A DNA stretch of 64,000 nucleotides from Metabacillus bambusae (GTDB lineage: Bacteria; Bacillota; Bacilli; Bacillales; Bacillaceae). Below the pieces are notes generated by a model that was not told the origin of the DNA, ran no database searches, and saw nothing but the letters and a program-made list of their open reading frames with translations. Below are positions 8,430 through 17,339 of the stretch, piece after piece. Position 1 is the stretch's first letter, and each line of letters opens with the position of its first letter. Where the stretch lies: NCBI RefSeq assembly GCF_017497975.1, contig NZ_JAGDEL010000005.1, positions 62,001 through 126,000 on the forward strand, given 5' to 3'. A program made the position numbers and the translations under genes.

Positions 8430-9808
8430 GTTTTATTCCTCATACTTAAAAGTTTTTGTTCACTAGATCTTATCCATGTTAATGGATTTGTTAGAGTTAA
8501 TTGGCTATTTAAAAACAACATCCCTATTACTACAATTGTCAAAAATACAAGGTCAATATTTAGTAGGAAATTCGCTAAGCTTGTACTTGAAAGTGTCATA
8601 GCCTCTACAATTAACCACGAACAATACGCAATAATCACTGGATTGAAATCTAATTTATTTATGAAGTATTGAATTAAATATAAGATCACACCAACAAGTA
8701 GAGAAGATAGGATAATACCCCCAATACCAAAGTTAGCAAACATATCCGCCCAAAATACTGTAGGTGCAGAACCAACAACTCCTGCTTCAATCATTGCTGG
8801 ATTCATAAAATTCATTACTTCAGTTGTAATGCTAAAGTTTTCCCACGGGAAAATCCCCCCAGGATTAGGAAATGATCTCCCTAATAAATATTCTTCATGC
8901 TTTGGAAACATCTCTATATAAAAATAAGCCGGGCCTATCTGTCCTGTAAATGCTCTGCTGAAGATCGATTGAATAACATCAATAATTGGGCGCCCTTCTA
9001 ACCCCATAAATCTGCGATACATAAAAAGCAGCGCTGTAAATGTTGTTGCTCCTAAAATCAGTGCAGTTTTTAGTTTTATCTGTGTTTTTTTTGTAATTAA
9101 ATAAACTGATACCAAACCAATAAAAAACCACACGAGTGGCGCCTTTTGAGTAGTCATTAATGCAGTGAAAGATGCTGCAGAAAAGGTAACTAAAAAGAAA
9201 GACCAGTTAATAAGACTAGGTTTTTTCAAACTAGCAGCAAATGTGTAATATCCTAGGAATGTTAACACTGATGAATAGAAGAGCCTATACCAATGCAAAT
9301 TCCCGCTAAATCCATTTGTTGCTTCACTCCTAGATAACGCTAACTCCTCAGAGCTTGCACCCCTAAGCTGTTCTATTAATGGTATTGATGGTATTTTACT
9401 TAAATAGAGAAGTACTACCCCAATACTTAGTAAAAATAGCAAAAACATTGCCATCTTTACATATCTATTTAATTCACCACTGTCCTTAATCTCACTATAG
9501 GACGTGTTCAGCTTTAAGTTAAAAACATTTGCTAACATGACGAACACAACAACAATTAATAGAATTGAAATGCTGGAGTATCCCCATAGCTCTAATATTT
9601 TAAACTTATTGTCAATTCCTAAGCTTACTCTATAATCGTTCCATAAAAAGAACAGGGCTAAAATCCCTACATACGAAAATACAAAATAGCTCCATAAAAA
9701 AATACTAGGGATTGTTGGAACTAGAAATCTTATATTACTTTTGCGTGCTAAATATATCACTATAATGATAATCATTAAAAAATTAATGACGAATAATAAT
9801 GAAAACAT
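8426..9808 (-). CDS. Wzy-type O-antigen/capsule repeat-unit polymerase
   Basis: The 460-residue integral membrane protein has about 10-12 hydrophobic segments from residue 1 to 450, with a larger extracytoplasmic loop (around residues 290-350, IGPAYFYIEMFPKHEEYLLG then PGGIFPWENFS). This is the topology of Wzy polymerases, which join lipid-linked repeat units outside the membrane. Primary sequence is poorly conserved in the family. The call rests on topology and on the adjoining Wzx flippase, Wzz-like protein and glycosyltransferases. Confidence 0.8.
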   Translation of the reverse strand: MFSLLFVINFLMIIIIVIYLARKSNIRFLVPTIPSIFLWSYFVFSYVGILALFFLWNDYRVSLGIDNKFKILELWGYSSISILLIVVVFVMLANVFNLKLNTSYSEIKDSGELNRYVKMAMFLLFLLSIGVVLLYLSKIPSIPLIEQLRGASSEELALSRSEATNGFSGNLHWYRLFYSSVLTFLGYYTFAASLKKPSLINWSFFLVTFSAASFTALMTTQKAPLVWFFIGLVSVYLITKKTQIKLKTALILGATTFTALLFMYRRFMGLEGRPIIDVIQSIFSRAFTGQIGPAYFYIEMFPKHEEYLLGRSFPNPGGIFPWENFSITTEVMNFMNPAMIEAGVVGSAPTVFWADMFANFGIGGIILSSLLVGVILYLIQYFINKLDFNPVIIAYCSWLIVEAMTLSSTSLANFLLNIDLVFLTIVVIGMLFLNSQLTLTNPLTWIRSSEQKLLSMRNKT

Positions 9809-9903
9809 GATCCCCCTCCATGTTCAAAACAATCTATATTTTAAGCTGATTATAACATATGATGTCCCTTCGAATATTTAACAATAACTGTAAAGGGGAA
9901 CTT

Positions 9904-11193
9904 TTAAACAGTTGGTGTTGATTGTTCTGAAGTTCCTTTGCTTATTTTATAATAAATATAGAAGGTCCCGATTCTATGAACAACCAATGAATATGTTAAT
10001 AAATATAGAAACTCTTCAACATTCAGATGGAAAAACAAAGCTATAACAAAATCAATGGCTGTAATAAATAACATTGAGAATTGAATAGCTAAGTCTATAC
10101 CATTTTTTTGATATACACTTACTATTGTACTAACAGGAGATGTTATGAACCTAAAGAAAAACAACGGCATCATGATTTGGGCGTACTGCCCAGCTGTACT
10201 CCAATCTTCTCCAAAAACAATAATTATGACATCTTCTATAAAAACAAACATTATGACATAAGCAGGTATTGCAAGATAAAGTAATTTTTTCATTGTTGAT
10301 TTGTATGTCTTTATTGAGTGACCATGCTTATTCTTTTCAGCCGTTGCTTGTTGAAAAAACACTTGTCCTATTGAAGTACCAATCAATAATGATGGCGTTG
10401 CTAAAATCCTATTTACTAATGAGTAAAACCCTAGAGTTATAGTAGAAAAGAGCATAGATATAAAGATACTGATAATATTCTGAGACAAGTTATTTGCTAA
10501 CACAGCCCACATTGAATACTTAGGAAAATTTATATATTCCTTTGCAAGACGCTTCATTTCAGTAAACTTTATTTTTGCTAGCAATTCCTTATTTTTCATT
10601 AAGCGAATGAGCAAGCTTCCATTCCCAAAAATATGTGCTGACAACTGACCACCTACAAGACCATGGACATTTGGTTTTATTAATCCTGCAATCACTTGAA
10701 TTGCTGCTGAAACAACAGCTTTATACATCTTTGCCCTTGCAACAAACTTGTATTGCTTAAATCTTGTATTCAAAAAATTCAAGGTATTAAAAAGACCAAT
10801 AAAAAAAACGATAACAGGTGTCATATAGAGCCAAAATGAAATATTTTCATTGCCTAACATACTTAGTATTGGGTTATGAAACAAAACGATTATTGCAAAT
10901 AAAGAAAAGCTTAGAGCTAATGCTACTAGGACAGAAAGTGCAGTTAAATTTATTGCATCTTCGTCCTTTTCAGGGAGAACAATTGCAATTTCATATCTTG
11001 CGTTAGCAATTGAACCAAACACTGCGGATATGGCTACAATCAATGCTAATACCCCAAAATCATTTGGGGTATATAGCCTTGTTAAAATTGGAGATATTGC
11101 TATAGGGATACCTTGTGCTACCATTGTCCCACTTAGCAAAGTTAACACATTTTTATTAAAATCATTTTTGGTTAATTGTTTTATTTTATTCAA
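9904..11193 (-). CDS. Wzx-type lipid-linked oligosaccharide flippase
   Basis: This MOP-superfamily polysaccharide transporter of about 429 residues has 12 or more membrane helices. The N-terminal SGTMVAQGIPIAISPILTRL and YTPNDFGVLALIVAI match the conserved start of Wzx/RfbX proteins. It flips the undecaprenyl-linked repeat across the membrane for Wzy. I place the start at TTG 11193, where GGAG lies 8 nt upstream. An ATG at 11253 would overlap the wbpA gene by 35 nt and has no RBS. A 95-nt gap separates it from wzy. Confidence 0.83.
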   Translation of the reverse strand: MNKIKQLTKNDFNKNVLTLLSGTMVAQGIPIAISPILTRLYTPNDFGVLALIVAISAVFGSIANARYEIAIVLPEKDEDAINLTALSVLVALALSFSLFAIIVLFHNPILSMLGNENISFWLYMTPVIVFFIGLFNTLNFLNTRFKQYKFVARAKMYKAVVSAAIQVIAGLIKPNVHGLVGGQLSAHIFGNGSLLIRLMKNKELLAKIKFTEMKRLAKEYINFPKYSMWAVLANNLSQNIISIFISMLFSTITLGFYSLVNRILATPSLLIGTSIGQVFFQQATAEKNKHGHSIKTYKSTMKKLLYLAIPAYVIMFVFIEDVIIIVFGEDWSTAGQYAQIMMPLFFFRFITSPVSTIVSVYQKNGIDLAIQFSMLFITAIDFVIALFFHLNVEEFLYLLTYSLVVHRIGTFYIYYKISKGTSEQSTPTV

Positions 11194-11218
11194 TCCATTC
11201 ACTCCAACTATTGAGTGA

Positions 11219-12544
11219 TTACAGTTTGTAATATCTTCCACTGATATTTTCATTATGTTGTTTCATTGCATTTCTAGTATCAAAAATTACTTTTGATTTT
11301 TTTGCAAGTAATTCATAGTTGAAATCACTATGATCAGTTGTTAATAAGACTAAATCTGCAGCTTCGATCAACTCTTCTGTAAGGTCATATGTTTTAACCT
11401 TTTGTTTGTTGTGCTTAAACTCTGGAACAAAAGGATCTACGACTTTCCAATTTGCACCTGTCTTATCTAAATCTTTTAAAATTTCTAAAACTGGAGATTC
11501 TCTAACGTCGTCAATATCCTTTTTGTATGCCACACCTAGGATCAGTACATTAGCTCCATTAAGTGAAATCTTATCTTCATTTAAAATTTTCATACAACGA
11601 TCAACTACAAATTCAGGCATGCTATTATTGATCTCACCAGCAAGCTCAATTAGACGAGTATGATAATTAAACTCTCTAGCTTTCCATGTTAAGTAGAATG
11701 GATCGATTGGTATACAATGTCCACCTAATCCTGGACCTGGATAAAATGGCATAAATCCATATGGCTTAGTTGCGGCTGCAGAAATTACTTCCCAAACATC
11801 TATTCCCATTCGGTTACAAAGAATCGCCATTTCATTTGCTAACGCAATATTTATATGTCTAAATGTGTTTTCATAAATCTTTTCCATTTCAGCAACAGCA
11901 GGACTTGATACCTCATGGATCTCACCCTCTAAAACATTTTTGTATAGCGCTGCAGCTACTTTCGTACAATTATCTGTTATACCGCCAACAACCTTTGGTG
12001 TATTTTTTGTATTATATTGTTTATTACCTGGATCTACTCGCTCTGGAGAGTAGGCAATAAAAAAGTCAACTCCACATTCCATTCCAGAAGATTCCATGAT
12101 TGGTTTCACGATTTCTTCAGTTGTTCCTGGATATGTTGTACTTTCTAAAACAACTAACATTCCTTCATGTAAATATTTTGAAATCTCTTTAGATGAACTT
12201 TCTACATAAGATGTATCTGGTTGCATGTATGTATCTAAAGGAGTAGGAACACAGATCGCAACCGCATCAACTTCACTAATCTTCGAGTAGTCTGTTGTTG
12301 CAATTAGTTTTTTTTCACGGACCATTTCAGCTAGCTCTTCTTCGACAATGTCCCCGATATAGTTTTGACCTTTATTAACCATATCGACTCTTTCTTGTTG
12401 TACATCAAAGCCAATAACTTGGTAACCAGCTTTAGCCTTTTCTACCGCAAGTGGAAGCCCTACATAACCAAGACCAACTACACCAATGGTTGCATTTTTA
12501 CTATTTATTTTAGTTAATAAATTTTCAGCGATTTGGTTTGACAT
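11219..12544 (-). CDS. wbpA: WbpA-like UDP-N-acetylglucosamine 6-dehydrogenase
   Basis: This 441-residue UDP-sugar dehydrogenase has the Rossmann motif GVVGLGYVGLPLAVEKA near residue 21, STTYPGTTEE near 137, the catalytic cysteine in GPGLGGHCIPIDPF near 262, and a C-terminal UDP-binding domain with GVAYKKDIDDVRESP. GLGGHCIPIDPF is the WbpA/WecC form; UDP-glucose dehydrogenases have GYGGSCFPKD, as the ugd gene here does. It oxidises UDP-GlcNAc to UDP-GlcNAcA with NAD. The gene follows wbpB directly (TAATG junction, one-base overlap). A ManNAc dehydrogenase (WecC) activity is the alternative. Confidence 0.88.
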   Translation of the reverse strand: MSNQIAENLLTKINSKNATIGVVGLGYVGLPLAVEKAKAGYQVIGFDVQQERVDMVNKGQNYIGDIVEEELAEMVREKKLIATTDYSKISEVDAVAICVPTPLDTYMQPDTSYVESSSKEISKYLHEGMLVVLESTTYPGTTEEIVKPIMESSGMECGVDFFIAYSPERVDPGNKQYNTKNTPKVVGGITDNCTKVAAALYKNVLEGEIHEVSSPAVAEMEKIYENTFRHINIALANEMAILCNRMGIDVWEVISAAATKPYGFMPFYPGPGLGGHCIPIDPFYLTWKAREFNYHTRLIELAGEINNSMPEFVVDRCMKILNEDKISLNGANVLILGVAYKKDIDDVRESPVLEILKDLDKTGANWKVVDPFVPEFKHNKQKVKTYDLTEELIEAADLVLLTTDHSDFNYELLAKKSKVIFDTRNAMKQHNENISGRYYKL

Positions 12545-13584
12545 TAACTATTCACCCCTACATTTTTTTCAAAAGACACTGGTTTGTTTGTGTCAGCTGA
12601 ATCATATAATTTTATGACTAACTCAAGAGCCTTTTTACCATCTTCACCACTTACAATTGGGTCGCGATTTGTTTTAATAGCCTCAACAATATCTTCAATA
12701 ATACATTGATGCCCAGGCTTCCCAAGTGGATCTGCCTTTACACGCTCAATAATTTGGTCAATTTCTTCCTTATCCATGGACTCAATATCCAAGTGTTCCA
12801 CAAAGCTTGCAGTTACTCCACCAATCTTTACTGAACCTGTCTCCCCAAAAATACTAATACTTTCTTCTAAATTCTTAGGATAGATTGTTGTGGCAGCTTC
12901 TATGATGCCTAAGGCACCGTTTTTAAATTTCGCAACACCTACTGATACGTCCTCAGCTTCAATATTACGTAATCTAGTAGCACTCATACTATAAACTTCA
13001 TCTAAGTCACCCATTAACCAAACTAGTAAGTCTAGATTATGGATGGCCTGATTCATCAATACACCGCCATCAAGGTTTTTCGTACCTCTCCAAGGTGCTT
13101 GATCATAGTAAGCTTGGTTTCGATTCCACCGAACAGTTGCATCAGCGTGACTCAATTTCCCCAATTTACCGGAATCCATCAATTCTCTTAATTCTTTTAT
13201 TGCTGGTCTAAATCGATTTGGATGGACAACTGTTAACTTTACTCCATTTTCCCTACAAGAGGAAATAATTGCATCAGCATCTTCAAGTGTAAGGGATATA
13301 GGTTTTTCAACGACGATATGTTTTTTTGCATTTGCTGCTTGAATGGCAATATTCGCATGAAAACCACTTGGCGTACATATATTAATTACGTCAATATTAT
13401 TATCTTCATGTAACATATCATCAAGTTCAGTAAATGTTTGGACATCATATTTCTCTTTATAATATTGCATACTTTCTGGAATTTTATCGCATACTGCTAC
13501 AAGTTTTGCATTTTCTGCTTTTTCGATAGCCTCAGCATGCTTTTTGGCAATATGCCCACATCCAACTATTGCGAAATTTACCAT
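12544..13584 (-). CDS. wbpB: WbpB-like Gfo/Idh/MocA 3-dehydrogenase
   Basis: The 346-residue Gfo/Idh/MocA oxidoreductase has an N-terminal Rossmann fold (FAIVGCGHIAKKHAEAI) and the EKPISLTLEDAD motif near residue 93, whose lysine is catalytic in the family. The C-terminal sheet domain has GGVLMNQAIHNLDLLVWLMG near 172. In the WbpB/WlbA family it oxidises C3 of UDP-GlcNAcA and recycles NADH with 2-oxoglutarate. It sits directly between ugd and wbpA. Many Gfo/Idh enzymes look alike; the assignment depends on finding the other four Wbp enzymes in the same operon. Confidence 0.86.
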   Translation of the reverse strand: MVNFAIVGCGHIAKKHAEAIEKAENAKLVAVCDKIPESMQYYKEKYDVQTFTELDDMLHEDNNIDVINICTPSGFHANIAIQAANAKKHIVVEKPISLTLEDADAIISSCRENGVKLTVVHPNRFRPAIKELRELMDSGKLGKLSHADATVRWNRNQAYYDQAPWRGTKNLDGGVLMNQAIHNLDLLVWLMGDLDEVYSMSATRLRNIEAEDVSVGVAKFKNGALGIIEAATTIYPKNLEESISIFGETGSVKIGGVTASFVEHLDIESMDKEEIDQIIERVKADPLGKPGHQCIIEDIVEAIKTNRDPIVSGEDGKKALELVIKLYDSADTNKPVSFEKNVGVNS

Positions 13585-13604
13585 TTTTACTACTCCTTTG
13601 TATT

Positions 13605-14918
13605 TTATTCAGCGTGAGTTACTGGTGGTCGACCAATTGAGTAATATTCTATATTTGCCTTCATTGCATCCTTTAGATCAAAACAATTTCTCCCATCAAA
13701 AATTATAGGAGTCTTCATAAGTTGGTTTATCTCTTCAAGGTTAAATGTCTTGACCTCATTCCACTCAGTTAGAATAAGTAATGCGTCAGCACCTTTAATA
13801 GCATCTGAAAAAGATTCGGCATACGCCACTTCTTTATTTAATATTTTCTTGGCATTTCCAATAGCGATTGGGTCATATGCGATGACATTTGCGCCTTCAT
13901 CAACTAACCTTTGTGATATCACAATTGAAGGTGCTTCTCTCATATCATCTGTATTTGGTTTAAATGCTAAACCCCATAGAGCAATAGTTTTACCCGAAAG
14001 GTTCCCTAGCCTTTGTTTAAGCTTTTCAACAAGTAAATATTGCTGATTACTATTTACTCTTATAACGGAAGATAGCAATTCGAAATCATATAGATTTTGA
14101 CCAGCTATTTGGACTAGCGCTTTTGTATCTTTAGGGAAGCATGAACCTCCATACCCGATACCAGCATTAAGGAAATGCTCTCCAATACGCTTATCTAACC
14201 CCATACCTTTTGAAACATCTTCTATATTCGCATCTATCTTTTCACAGATGTTGGCTATCTCATTAATGAAACTAATTTTTGTAGCTAAAAATGCATTTGA
14301 TGCATATTTGATCATTTCTGCACTTCTAATATCCGTTTTAAAAATAGGAATGCCAAATGGCTTATTGATGGATTCAAGTACTCTTCCAGCACTTTCTTCT
14401 GCATAGCCAATTACGATCCGATCGCCATGGAAGGTATCCTTTACAGCCGAGCCTTCTCGTAAAAACTCAGGGTTTGATACAATATTAACTTTATACTTCC
14501 CTTTTACTAGAGATTGAATAATAGCTAATACACGTTCATTCGTACCAACTGGCACAGTACTTTTTATAACAATTATCGAATCATTTTTTATATATGTTGC
14601 TACATCTTTTGCAACACTTTCTACATACGATAAATCTGCTGAACCATCTTCCATTTGTGGAGTCCCAACTGCTATGTAAATAACCTCTGCTCCAGAGTAT
14701 CCCTTTACTAAATCACTAGTAAATTCCAATCTGTTTTCTTCAATATTTTTAACCATTAACTCTTCTAAGCCTGGTTCATATATCGGAGATTTTCCCTTTT
14801 TTAGTGAAGTCACTTTTTCCTCGTTTATATCAATACAAGTAACATTATGACCAATTTCCGAAAGGCAAACACCAGTTACTAATCCAACATAACCAGTACC
14901 AACTACTGAAATTTTCAT
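13605..14918 (-). CDS. ugd: UDP-glucose 6-dehydrogenase
   Basis: The 437-residue enzyme begins MKISVVGTGYVGLVTGVCLS (NAD-binding). It has STVPVGTNERV near residue 130, the catalytic cysteine in NAGIGYGGSCFPKDTKAL near 260, and a C-terminal domain with LWGLAFKPNTDDMREAPS. It makes UDP-glucuronate from UDP-glucose, the product of the GalU encoded 2.4 kb away. The start at 14918 is set by GGAGG six bases upstream; upstream TTG and ATG codons lack RBSs. It is the first gene of the minus-strand cluster and is probably transcribed from a promoter near 15040. Confidence 0.92.
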   Translation of the reverse strand: MKISVVGTGYVGLVTGVCLSEIGHNVTCIDINEEKVTSLKKGKSPIYEPGLEELMVKNIEENRLEFTSDLVKGYSGAEVIYIAVGTPQMEDGSADLSYVESVAKDVATYIKNDSIIVIKSTVPVGTNERVLAIIQSLVKGKYKVNIVSNPEFLREGSAVKDTFHGDRIVIGYAEESAGRVLESINKPFGIPIFKTDIRSAEMIKYASNAFLATKISFINEIANICEKIDANIEDVSKGMGLDKRIGEHFLNAGIGYGGSCFPKDTKALVQIAGQNLYDFELLSSVIRVNSNQQYLLVEKLKQRLGNLSGKTIALWGLAFKPNTDDMREAPSIVISQRLVDEGANVIAYDPIAIGNAKKILNKEVAYAESFSDAIKGADALLILTEWNEVKTFNLEEINQLMKTPIIFDGRNCFDLKDAMKANIEYYSIGRPPVTHAE

Positions 14919-15026
14919 ATTTATCCTCCAATACAACAAATGTATCATCTAAAAATATCTGCTTTGACTCTTTATTACCAATACTCTGATTAAGAGCCCA
15001 TCCACCATTGTACAATAAATTACACA

Positions 15027-15055
15027 ATTATACATCAACTATGATTATATATTAA
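15027..15055 (-). promoter_or_regulatory. Possible promoter of the polysaccharide operon
   Basis: On the minus strand TTAATA (15055-15050) and TATAAT (15032-15027) are 17 bp apart, about 110 bp upstream of ugd. The -35 is weak and the region is AT-rich, so this is tentative. Confidence 0.35.
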
Positions 15056-15092
15056 CCATACTGATAGAAACATGTTGAAATTTGTCTATTCC

Positions 15093-15122
15093 TTGAAGCA
15101 AACAAAAACATTATAATATAAA
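15093..15122 (+). promoter_or_regulatory. Possible promoter of the subtilase gene
   Basis: TTGAAG (15093-15098) and TATAAA (15117-15122) are 18 bp apart, 85 bp upstream of the ATG. An overlapping TATAAT at 15112-15117 makes the exact -10 uncertain. Confidence 0.4.
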
Positions 15123-15206
15123 ATAGTGGTTTTGTTTTTTAAAACCTGCTTAAATTTATGTTACAAAGTGATTAAATATCAAACTCCTATGAAAGAGGAC
15201 CAATAA

Positions 15207-17207
15207 ATGCGTACTTTTTATTTTCTATTCTTTATTATTAGTCTTTTTGTATTTTCACCTACACACGATGTACAAGCTAATGAGCAAGATACACAAAGAT
15301 ATATCATTTTATTTACAAATAGTATAAACAAAGATCTTATTAATCATGTAGATGGAGAAATTATTCATGAATTTGAAACATTACCTGCAGCTACTGTTGT
15401 GCTACCGACATCGAAAATTGACCTTTTAAATAATGACCCATCGATCCAATTCATATCTGAAGAACAAGAAACTCAAATTAGCCAGCAAACAATCGATTGG
15501 GGATATACGGAAATAAATCCAACGCCAATCCATCAATCAGGATTCACTGGAAAGGGAAAAAAAATTGCTGTCATTGATACAGGTGTAGTAATTTCCCATC
15601 CTGATTTAAAAATTAAAGGCGGAAAATCGTTTGTTGATTATACTACTTCATATAATGATGACAATGGTCATGGCACACATGTAACAGGAATTATTAATGC
15701 TCAAAATAACTCTATTGGAACAATAGGAATAGCTTATGACGCTGATATCTATATGTTAAAGGCTTTTAATAATGAAGGCATTGGGAACACAGTTGATTTA
15801 GCACATGCAATCGATTGGGCAATTACTAATAATATGGATATGATAAATCTAAGCATAGGATTCGATGTGGATGATCCATTTATTAGGTACCTAGTTAAAA
15901 AAGCCTATCAGAATGATATTTTAATAGTAGCCGCTGCAGGGAATAAAGGAAAAGGAAACGATACAATCACTTTTCCAGCTAGATATGATGAAGCTATTGC
16001 AGTTGGTGCAATAAACGAGAATAACACTCGTGCTAGTTTTTCTTCCACAGGCCCTACATTAGAGGTTACAGCACCTGGTGATGAAATTTACAGTACTTAC
16101 TTAGGAAATGAGTATCAATACATGAGTGGTACATCTATGGCTACCCCTTATGTAACAGGTTACTTAGCCCTTTTTGAAGAAGCCAATCCGAATTTATCAA
16201 ACTCAGAAATTCGGACTCTCTTACATGAAAAGGTTGTTGATTTAGGGACTACAGGGTTTGACCACGAATATGGATTTGGTTTAATTTCTAATTTCATTGA
16301 TATGGAACAAAATCAGGGTCAGGATCAGGACTCGGAACAAGAAAATGAGCAGACTTTTATACCTAGCGATAAATTCTTTAAAGTTCTTGAACCTTCAGCG
16401 ATTTATATAAAGGAAAACAACCAATTGGTTAGAGTTGGAAGATTATCAACTAACGAATCCTTTCCAAGGATTCGCGATTATGGACCAAATTGGCACGAAA
16501 TTAAATATGGGGCTCAAACAGCTTATGTAAAAAAAGAATTTACAGTACCATCTGATGGTTCAACTATTAACAATTTGGATACTACCACTAAACACTCACA
16601 ATATACGATAAAGCCTAAGGAAAACATTGCTGTTTATGACAATTCTTCTGGGGAACTAGTTAATTTTGGTGCGATCTATACCAATGTTTCTTTTCCAATT
16701 ATTAGCGATTATGGAAACTGGTATAAAATAAAATTTATTGATCGAATTGGTTTTATTCGAAAAAAGGATGTTCAACTAGACTTTTCAAGTGAAATTAAAT
16801 TTTTCAAGGTCAATACTCCAACTGCCATTTATCAAAATTTAGATGGTAATCTAGTAAGGGTTGGTCGAGTGTACGAAAATCAGGTATACCCTAGAATTAG
16901 AGATTACGGGCCTAATTGGCACGAAATTCAATTTGGTAACGGTGTTGCCTATGTAAAAAAAAGCTATACAACACCTAGTCTTAACCATACGCCAGAAAAT
17001 CTTAATACTACTTACAAAGATAGTAGTAAACATGTAAAACCTCGTTTAAATATCGCTGTTTACGATAACTCTTCCGGTTCTTTAGTCCAATATGGGGCAA
17101 TTTACAGTGGGGTGTCCTATCCTATCGTTAGTGATTATGGAAATTGGTATCGTGTTAGATTAGCCGAGAGAATTGGCTATATTAGAAAGAAGGATGTAAC
17201 AGAATAA
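15207..17207 (+). CDS. Secreted subtilisin-like serine protease (S8) with SH3-like repeats
   Basis: The 666-residue protein has a signal peptide (to about residue 24), an inhibitor-I9-like propeptide (30-95) and an S8 domain with the triad Asp124 (AVIDTG), His155 (NGHGTHVTG) and Ser310 (SGTSMATP), plus the oxyanion Asn in AAAGN. After a Gln/Glu/Asp-rich linker come four SH3-like repeats in the order A-B-A-B (nt approx. 16375-16540, 16620-16770, 16795-16965, 17045-17200). They have the same consensus as the M14 protein at 1-2186, e.g. RIRDYGPNWHEI and SDYGNWYKIK. It probably acts outside the cell, held to the wall by the repeats. RBS GAAAGAGGACC precedes the ATG. Transcribed divergently from the polysaccharide operon. 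Confidence 0.92.
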   Translation: MRTFYFLFFIISLFVFSPTHDVQANEQDTQRYIILFTNSINKDLINHVDGEIIHEFETLPAATVVLPTSKIDLLNNDPSIQFISEEQETQISQQTIDWGYTEINPTPIHQSGFTGKGKKIAVIDTGVVISHPDLKIKGGKSFVDYTTSYNDDNGHGTHVTGIINAQNNSIGTIGIAYDADIYMLKAFNNEGIGNTVDLAHAIDWAITNNMDMINLSIGFDVDDPFIRYLVKKAYQNDILIVAAAGNKGKGNDTITFPARYDEAIAVGAINENNTRASFSSTGPTLEVTAPGDEIYSTYLGNEYQYMSGTSMATPYVTGYLALFEEANPNLSNSEIRTLLHEKVVDLGTTGFDHEYGFGLISNFIDMEQNQGQDQDSEQENEQTFIPSDKFFKVLEPSAIYIKENNQLVRVGRLSTNESFPRIRDYGPNWHEIKYGAQTAYVKKEFTVPSDGSTINNLDTTTKHSQYTIKPKENIAVYDNSSGELVNFGAIYTNVSFPIISDYGNWYKIKFIDRIGFIRKKDVQLDFSSEIKFFKVNTPTAIYQNLDGNLVRVGRVYENQVYPRIRDYGPNWHEIQFGNGVAYVKKSYTTPSLNHTPENLNTTYKDSSKHVKPRLNIAVYDNSSGSLVQYGAIYSGVSYPIVSDYGNWYRVRLAERIGYIRKKDVTE

Positions 17208-17211
17208 CAAA

Positions 17212-17280
17212 AGCTCAAGGCTCCTTGACTGTGCGCGAAAAGCGAACGCCTGCAGCGGAAATCAACAACCAAATTTAACA
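17212..17280. repeat. Short dispersed-repeat-like sequence
   Basis: The segment after the subtilase stop includes AGCGGAAATCAACAACC and other GC-richer runs unlike the surrounding DNA. It resembles intergenic repeats I recall from other Bacillus genomes. There is no second copy in the window, so support is weak. Confidence 0.3.
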
Positions 17281-17289
17281 GAGCCAAAT

Positions 17290-17334
17290 AAAAAAGAAGT
17301 CCTTTTCATTTGCGAATTGGACTTCTTTTTTATT
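17290..17334. terminator. Bidirectional terminator between the subtilase gene and galU
   Basis: AAAAAGAAGTCC (17291-17302) pairs with GGACTTCTTTTT (17319-17330), giving a T-run in both directions. It can end both convergent transcripts. Confidence 0.85.
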
Positions 17335-17339
17335 TGATT

